A stretch of DNA of 23,864 nucleotides from Chara braunii (Eukaryota; Streptophyta; Charophyceae; Charales; Characeae), in assembly GCA_003427395.1 (NCBI GenBank), contig BFEA01000186.1, positions 2,182,813 through 2,206,676 of the forward strand. Direction: 5' to 3'. Under the pieces are notes generated by a model. It did no database searches, had not been told where the DNA came from, and was given only the letters and a program-made list of their open reading frames with translations. This document shows, one piece after another, positions 17,981 to 23,864 of the stretch (its first letter is position 1; every line of letters begins with the position of its first letter). Made by a program: the position numbers and the translations under genes.

Positions 17981-19905
17981 AAGGGCCTCTTTCGTTTCAA
18001 CACTCAAAATTTAAGTTTATCTGGCCTTGTAGATTGGATGAAGAGGTTTTTGAAAGACTGGGATAATGCTCGTTCTTCTTTTGAATCTATGACCGATTGG
18101 TGGAATTCTGGTTTGAATTGTTTTTCGAATTTGTTGAATGTTTTTTCATGTATCATAGCCCATGACCGCAATATGAACGAAGCCCGTATAAGAAAACACA
18201 TTGAATATTTGGAAGCTTGCATGCTAGAACATCCTGTCTCTAACTGGGTCTGGGGAAAGAAGCGTGCTAAATTAATGGCTGAGTGGGACAACTTGCAGTG
18301 TCAGAAATCTGAAATTTGGGCGGAACGCTTACGCATAAAAGGGATAGCAGTTCATGACCGTATGACGAAAGAGTCTTTTAAAAAATTACTCCCTCGCCGG
18401 TCCTCGACTCGCATGAAGGAACTGAAACATCCCTTTGATGTGGATGCTCCCCGGGCCAAGGAACTGGTGCAATTTTGTAATCATGCCTCCTCCTACTATC
18501 GTGATATCCTCACCTCTCGTCTCCAAGGGGCACAAATCAACTCTGAGCTACATTTGGACTCATCCTATTGGGATAGCACCCTGGTGCGCTTATCCCAATC
18601 AGGTAGACTGAATCTTGATCATCCCATTTCCAACCTCGAAGCTTATGAAGCCCGGAAATCCATGTCCAAAGGAAAAGCTCTCGGGGACGTCGGTCTCCCG
18701 GTAGAACTGTTCATGGTGCTATGGGATGTCCTGGGGGACAGACTGGTACAAATTTATAACGAAGTCCTTGTTTGTGGCAAGTTGGCAGCGAACATGTGCA
18801 ACGACATCATCTTAGTCCTTTTTAAGAAAGGTGTGCGGTCCGAAATTCGGAATTGGCGCCCGATTTCTATTCTGAACGTATCTTACAAAATTTTGGCAAA
18901 GGTCCTTGCTAGGCGTCTAGGCCGGTATTTACCTGACTTGGTCCATTCAGACCAAGCCGCCTTTATTCAGGGGCACTCCATCTTCGATAACATTATCACT
19001 GCTATTAAAAGCTTAGAAATTATTCAGAATGGTCAATTGGATGTTGCAGTTCTACTGTTGGATTTGGAGAAGGCGCACGACCGAGTCAATTGGTCGTATG
19101 TCTTGACCACCCTGAATGTCATGTCTATCGAACAAAACTTTTGCAAATGGGTCATAGCGCGGTATACTAGATCTACTACTGCAGTGATGATTAACGACTG
19201 TCTCTCAGAGGAATTTTCGCTCACCTGCTCCATGCGTCAGAGTTGTCCTCTAGCCCCCCTCTTGTTTGCTGTTCAGATGGAGAATGTGTTGAATAACATT
19301 TGTGCCCACCTCTCCATTGGAGGTCTGCCAGCTGACTCTGTTCCGCTCAAGGGGAAAGCTCTTGCCGATGATCTCTTTGCCATTTCACATAATTCTTCCC
19401 AGTCCCTAAATGCTTTAAAATTCTGCCTGGATGAGTATGCCTCCCTCTTGGAAGCGGCCATTAATTGGCATAAGTCGGTGTTCTTTCTACCAGGATGTTT
19501 CTCCTTGGTGGTTCAGTGAGGCATGAAACGTATAGATAAGAACTGTTCAGAACGATTTTTAGGAGTCCAGATTGCACTGTTATCTGCGGCGGTAGACCAA
19601 GACAATATCTTGTTGCAAAAATCGATTCAACGTATTTCCTCTTGGGGCCATGCCCCTCATCTGTCCCTCTTTGGTAGGGCCATGGTGATTAACAGTGCGC
19701 TGTTTGCCCTCCTATGGTTTGTAGGGAAAGTGTGGGGCTTGGGCCGGACACTTTACTCCACGGTCCGTCATAGATGCGCCCGATTTATATGAAAACCGTA
19801 TGCGGAGGAAGAGGACTCCTTTATTTCCAAAGTGGCTTGGGAAATGATATGTTCTCCAAGATCTGAAGGTGGGCTGGGTCTGTTGGATCCTCAGAGATAA
19901 AACTC
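17981..19905 (+). pseudogene. LINE B ORF2: reverse transcriptase domain
   Basis: The frame is open for 625 codons (17642-19519). A linker is followed by RT motifs in order: SKGKALGDVGLPVELF, RNWRPISILNVSYKILAKVL, DQAAFIQGHSIFDNI, motif A LLLDLEKAHDRVNW (Asp at 19061-19063), motif B MRQSCPLAPLLFAVQ, and motif C LADD (19361-19372, both catalytic Asp present; family usually Y/FADD). Motif A has His where Phe/Tyr is usual and motif B has QSCPL for QGCPL. Stops in frame are TGA 19517-19519, TGA 19790-19792 and TAA 19898-19900. Beyond the first, HLSLFGRAMVINS and KVAWEMICSPRSEGGLGLLDP form the thumb and post-RT block. The frame is otherwise well preserved, so decay is moderate. Confidence 0.92.
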
Positions 19906-19944
19906 GTCAATGCTGTCCGGTTGGGTGATTAAGGCTAGTCTAGC

Positions 19945-21476
19945 CCAAAACCCACACCACTGGTTATCTTAGCAGAACAGATCCTCTCACAGGAATGGAA
20001 CCTAGTTAGACCTAGGGATGTATGGATGTGTTTTTTTCTCAGGTCTTTCCTAAACAGGAGGATAAACTCACCATTTTGGCAGACTATCATCAGGGTTTGG
20101 AAGAAACTTCTTCCAAAAAGGTGGAAAGAACCGGTTACCAAATCGGAAGTTCTGCGGCAAACACTCTTTGAGAATCCGAGGATCACTTTGCCTAATGGCG
20201 ATCCGTTTTCCGTTGACACGACACCAGGTAGTTTTGGGCGGTCGTGGATAGAAAGAGGTGTCCTTAGGATTGAGGATATGTGGGATGACCTCACTAGGGA
20301 TTGGAAACAGGATGCTGCCCTTAAATCACTGTTGGGGCAAGTCAGACAGCTACAATTGAAGAAACAATCTATTATTGCTGCAATTCCCAAGGAATGGAAA
20401 GATCTGCTTTTCTCAGAGTCTCTAGATCCCCCGGGTACATGGTATTCCTTAGAGCTTGCCTCCCCCCTAATCTGGCGTCTTATTGAACACCTGCCTAGTG
20501 GCAAACGAGTCTTTCAGGCCTATTCGGTACTTCCTTCCCAAACGCTGATCATTGAGGAAGATAATCCTCAACCTCAATTAGGACTTCCTCTCTCTCAGGT
20601 CCGGGTACTGCTGTCAACAGTGGGAGATTCTGAACCCGAATACAGGGTTTTTGGTCAAGGGCACCCCATTCTGCAGCTGAAATTAGATCCATATCTCTGG
20701 GAATGGACTGTTTCGGGGTGCAAAGGTACCTATCATAATCTCACAGATTATTATATGAAATTGGGGTACTCACTACTGAAACCACTGAAATGCCCCTTGG
20801 TTACAGCCAAGTCTCGCTGGTTGCAACTACTCTTGATGGACCTGGAGGGGGATCCGGCTCGGACTGACTCTGCGCTATGCTCCTGCTGGGAGTAGCTCAA
20901 GGTTATTCCATGTCAAAGGCAAGCGTCCATACTGTGGCTGGTCTCCATGGTCGCTACTCCGTCAGCTGTTTGGCTTGCACAAAAGGGTCTAACAGTTGAC
21001 CTCAAATACTGCAGGTGCAACTGGGCTTTCAAATCTACCGTTCATTTGTGGTGGGATTGCCCTGCCTCTGATAGAATTTGGAAATGGTTTATTACTCACT
21101 GCGACCGCATCTCAGGGCCGACCTTTCAATGGAACAAAGAATGGACTCTGCTAGGAGGCATTCCAGAGAACTGCAACAAGCATTCAGGTTGGGTTATGTG
21201 GCCCAGGTCTTTCGTGCCATCATCTTTTCAGTCATTTGGCAATGCCGCAACGATCAGTTCTTCAATGACAACGAGTGGTCAAACAAGCAGATCAGAAGTA
21301 CTGTCTCTCTTCTGCTGCGTCGCCCCATTCATGCTGACTGGAGACGCAGAGTATCTAGATCCAACTCCTCTCTTCAAGGTCTCCAATGGTTCAGATCTAC
21401 TCGGTGCTTGGGCAACTCATTGGCAACAATTGATATGGAGTCCAGACTACAGCTAGATGCATGGGTTCTGAAATGA
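19945..21476 (+). pseudogene. LINE B ORF2: C-terminal region with zf-RVT module
   Basis: A frameshift at about 19905-19945 moves the protein into another frame, open from about 19945 to TAG 20893-20895. It carries RVWKKLLPKRW, IEDMWDDLTRDW and KQSIIAAIPKEWKDLL. The same frame continues past the TAG with WLAQKGLTVDLKYCRCNWAF and STVHLWWDCPASDRIWKW: a CxC...H...C zinc module of zf-RVT type. A second frameshift near 21180 leads to GYVAQVFRAIIFSVIWQCRN and DQFFNDNEWS, the Trp/Arg-rich C-terminal tail, ending TGA 21474-21476. This region probably binds the element RNA or DNA during integration. Confidence 0.82.
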
Positions 21477-22121
21477 GGAAGTGGCCGGCCATCCCGGTTA
21501 GTTCGGCTGATTGGATTTCAGGGGACAGGAAGGGAGGTTGTTTAGTGGAGGATGCAGCAACTGTATTGAGGCCCCAATGTTTGTCCTCTCTCCCACCGAT
21601 TGTGGGCGGCTATGTAGTTATGCAGGCTGCAGTGTGAATTTCTTTGAACCAACCTGGACTGCTCGGTTTCGGTTAGCCGCAGGAGGCAGGCAGTGGGACT
21701 GTGTGCTGTGGAGGGAGCGTCACGTGAACTGAGGACTCTCTTCTAGACCCCTCTCATCCACCGCCTGTAGGTGGACATGTAGGCAGGTAGATTATAGCTT
21801 TCGAGTTTGCTAAGTTCTCTCTTAACTTGTCTGTTGAAGGTTGAGATGGTATTTTTTGTATTGTGTTTGGCTTTCAGGCCTTGGGGCTTCTTTTGTAGGT
21901 GGACAAGTAGGCAGGTGGTTCGCAGCTTTTTTGTATCGTGTTTGGCTTTCAGGCCTTGTGGCTTCTTTGGGTCTCTAGTCAGGGCAGCGGTCTTGCATTG
22001 GCCATATCTGCTACTGGACATCTTGGCCCAACCCCCGAACCTATGCTGGGTAATGGTCCCTGCAATTTGTCGTCCGGGTTGTTTGTGCAGGGATTCCCGG
22101 CCTCCCCCTTTTTCTATAATG
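21477..22121 (+). other. LINE B 3' UTR with internal duplications
   Basis: The stretch is non-coding. GTGTTTGGCTTTCAGGCCTT occurs at 21863 and 21938 (75-bp period). GTAGGTGGACA(T/A)GTAGGCAGG occurs at 21767 and 21895. The blocks alternate, so a local segmental duplication is likely. Ends ATAATG before the A-tail. Confidence 0.65.
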
Positions 22122-22140
22122 AAAAAAAAAAAAAAAAAAA
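22122..22140 (+). other. Poly(A) tail of LINE B
   Basis: 19 uninterrupted A directly after the LINE B 3' UTR, in the sense orientation. An uninterrupted tail is somewhat surprising next to such a decayed ORF2. Confidence 0.75.
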
Positions 22141-22394
22141 CCTTCCCAACTACACGGTACATGTGGGACCCAGGCAGCCCAGATTCTGAGCGGCACTCCT
22201 GGAAAGGAATAGGCAGGTTTACGGAGCAGAGTTCTAACTGTGTGCAAGCGCGCGTGCGGAAGTCCCTGCGCAAGCATGACACGCATAGATTGAGAAATGG
22301 TCCAAATCGGGAAAAAAGGAAGTGCCCTGTCCGTCTCCCAACGGTGCTGTGCTTCAAGACCTTGAAAGTTCCGTTCACATCTAGCACAGATACG

Positions 22395-22422
22395 AAATAC
22401 GTAAGCTCGCGCAGCGTGGCGA

Positions 22423-22465
<43 letters not shown>

Positions 22466-22567
22466 CCTCTGTGTCTATGTGCGATGTTGTGCGTGAAAAG
22501 GTGGAGAGTTCCAGTAACAATCTGCTAAAGAACGAGTTAGGTGGATTTGCGCGACGTGACGAAGTGC

Positions 22568-22617
<50 letters not shown>

Positions 22618-22665
22618 GAGAAGGTGAAAGTCAAATGTGTTTGTACAACAGCATACCTTTATTGA
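22395..22665. repeat. Duplicated module: GCGC-CGTG-CGAAG plus (CT)n
   Basis: GCGCAGCGTGGCGAAGATCTCTCT (about 22410) and GCGCGACGTGACGAAGTGCTCTCT (about 22549) each lead into a (CT)n tract (22426-22461 and 22566-22614). These are followed by related GTGNANAAGGTG sequences. The microsatellite and its unique flank were copied together, about 140 bp apart. Confidence 0.65.
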
Positions 22666-22748
22666 GTTTTGACATGACTGAGCCCCTCTCTCTCTGAGGG
22701 CATTTTCAAGCTGATTTTACCGTTGCCTCTGTGTTTGTGTTCGTCTGT

Positions 22749-22754
<6 letters not shown>

Positions 22755-22831
<77 letters not shown>
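22755..22831. repeat. Compound microsatellite (GT)n(GA)n
   Basis: About 20 GT units are followed directly by about 18 GA units. It resembles the compound tract at 5502-5625 but lacks the GC run. Confidence 0.95.
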
Positions 22832-22835
<4 letters not shown>

Positions 22836-23490
22836 CATGTAGATCCTGGATATCTCATTGACATGCTCTTTTCTTTTCCATTTGTGTGGGCGTGGCCGCA
22901 CTCGTCGTAGTTGTAATTTCCCTCTTGAGGTTTTTCTCCCCATCGTCATCGGTTCCGTTGTGTTCGGGTGAATACGGCCCGCGATCGAACACGCTCAGGG
23001 GGGGGGGAGTCCCGTTCATCTACCCATCCAAGCAGCAGATGTACGCAGTCAGTAGGATGCGTTTTGCGGTGCCAGCTTTTGTCGTGTAGCGGCCGTTTGC
23101 CCTTTGCGGCATGTTGATGACAAATTGTTGATGACAAATAAGAGGGAGGGGCTTAGAGGGGGTCGTGCAGTGCATGGGAAGGGTGCGGTCGGGGCCAGGA
23201 GACAGACAAGTAGGTGAGGGCGTTCGTTTTTGGAAAAGTGGGGCGGGGTCCATTTTCCATTTTGGGCGAAGGGTTTTATTGATGCGGGGGTAGAAGAGGT
23301 AAATTTGGGGGCATTATTTTCCGTAGTTTCGTTTTATTTGCCAGGCGGTGCATCTTTCCATGTTCTAGGCGAAGATTCATTGTCACGTCCATGTTCCTCT
23401 TCCTTTGGTCCTTCCCGCCTCTGCAGACTACTCACCACGCGCATAGACAGTCCCACACCTTCGAAATTGCCTCCGTTTCGTCGTGGGAGG
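22832..23490. other. Gene-free stretch
   Basis: No domain is seen on either strand. A perfect 14-bp tandem duplication TGTTGATGACAAAT lies at 23112-23125 and 23126-23139. A G-run occurs at about 22998-23007. Confidence 0.55.
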
Positions 23491-23667
23491 AGCTTGGCGG
23501 CGTCGGCCTTTCACACTGCTCTCTCTCTCTCTCTGCCTCTGGTTCGCCGTGGGAGCTGGGCGGGGTAGGCCTTTCACACTGCTCTCTCTTTCTCCCTCTC
23601 TCTCTCTCGCGCGACGGTCCTCGGAGGTTGGCGGCGTCGATCTTTCAAACTGCTCTCTCTCTCTCTC

Positions 23668-23698
<31 letters not shown>

Positions 23699-23700
23699 CG
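23491..23700. repeat. Triplicated ~63-71-bp module ending in (CT)n
   Basis: CTTTCA(C/A)ACTGCTCTCTCT occurs at 23508, 23571 and 23642, each preceded by a GGCGG(C/G)GT block and followed by a CT tract of different length. The structure is similar to the 22395-22665 module: unique sequence plus (CT)n copied in tandem. Confidence 0.78.
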
Positions 23701-23820
23701 TTGATGCTTTCGCAGTTGGAGGTGGGGGAGGAGGAGAGGTAGGCGCAGGAGATCCATGTGAGTTAGCCCCACAAGAGTCTCGCGGCAATGCATGAACGTC
23801 AACGCCACAGATCGTTGTCG

Positions 23821-23822
<2 letters not shown>
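23701..23822. other. Short GC-rich spacer
   Basis: This lies between the triplicated module and the terminal microsatellite. Nothing is recognised. Confidence 0.5.

Positions 23823-23864
<42 letters not shown>
23823..23864. repeat. (TG)n microsatellite at window end
   Basis: 21 uninterrupted TG units are cut by the window edge. Confidence 0.97.

Larger units (their letters stand above)
15303..22140 (+). mobile_element. LINE B: near full-length L1-like non-LTR retrotransposon
   Basis: The order is ORF1 (CCHC knuckle), ORF2 (APE-type endonuclease, reverse transcriptase, zf-RVT), a 3' UTR of about 0.64 kb, and a 19-nt A-tail. This is the layout of plant L1-type elements. Intact elements of this type nick target DNA with the endonuclease and prime cDNA synthesis there (target-primed reverse transcription). 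Here both ORFs have in-frame TGA, TAG and TAA codons and a few frameshifts, so the copy is inactive. LINE B and LINE A are distinct lineages judging by their post-RT blocks. No TSD was identified, so the 5' boundary is approximate. Confidence 0.85.

Noticed and set aside
15303-22140. LTR retrotransposon
   Set aside because: No LTRs, integrase, protease or RNase H motifs were found. APE endonuclease, LINE-type RT and an A-tail define a non-LTR element.

Overview
This is eukaryotic nuclear repeat DNA. I see no intact protein gene and no prokaryotic signature. Evidence for this: two decayed non-LTR retrotransposons (LINEs) whose reverse transcriptase ends in the Cys/His-rich 'zf-RVT' module typical of plant L1-like elements; a tRNA-like SINE head; long dinucleotide microsatellites; A-tails with target-site duplications; and degenerate minisatellites. 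The plant-like LINE C-terminus suggests a land plant or streptophyte alga. A repeat-rich charophyte such as Chara is a guess from general impression, not a demonstrated match. Both window ends lie in (CA/GT)n, so it may be a contig bounded by microsatellites.

Layout. 1-822: (CA)n, a 143-bp hairpin built around (CT)n(GA)n, then pyrimidine-rich DNA. 823-3971: LINE A, 5'-truncated. It is split by a ~480-bp A-tailed retroposon with a 15-bp target-site duplication. Its zinc-binding 3' end lies on the opposite strand, as if the last ~1.2 kb had been inverted. 3972-9000: no genes, but several small tandem or inverted repeats, a compound GT/GC/GA microsatellite, and a tRNA-derived SINE head with A and B boxes at exact tRNA spacing.

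9000-10975: the most unusual part. At 9978-10038 there is a near-complete hammerhead ribozyme core of type I with a very short helix III, the form known from Penelope-like elements and retrozymes. It is followed by a compact hairpin and then a (TA)n tract. That tract is interrupted by a ~0.8-kb element with GC-rich ends, flanked by a 19-bp direct repeat. 10975-14600: an AT-rich island with two unrelated degenerate minisatellite arrays (about 125-bp and about 65-115-bp units). 14635-14859: an exon-intron-like block with a strong branch-site motif.

15303-22140: LINE B, nearly full length. ORF1 has a CCHC knuckle. ORF2 has an APE-type endonuclease, reverse transcriptase and a C-terminal zinc module. 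The element ends in a 19-nt A-tail. Both ORFs carry several in-frame stops (all three stop codons) and a few frameshifts, so it is a fossil. 22141-23864: microsatellite-linked short duplications and a terminal (GT)n.

There is no pathway here. The window is a layered record of retroelement insertion, nesting and decay. All calls are by eye from translation and pattern matching; no database search was possible.
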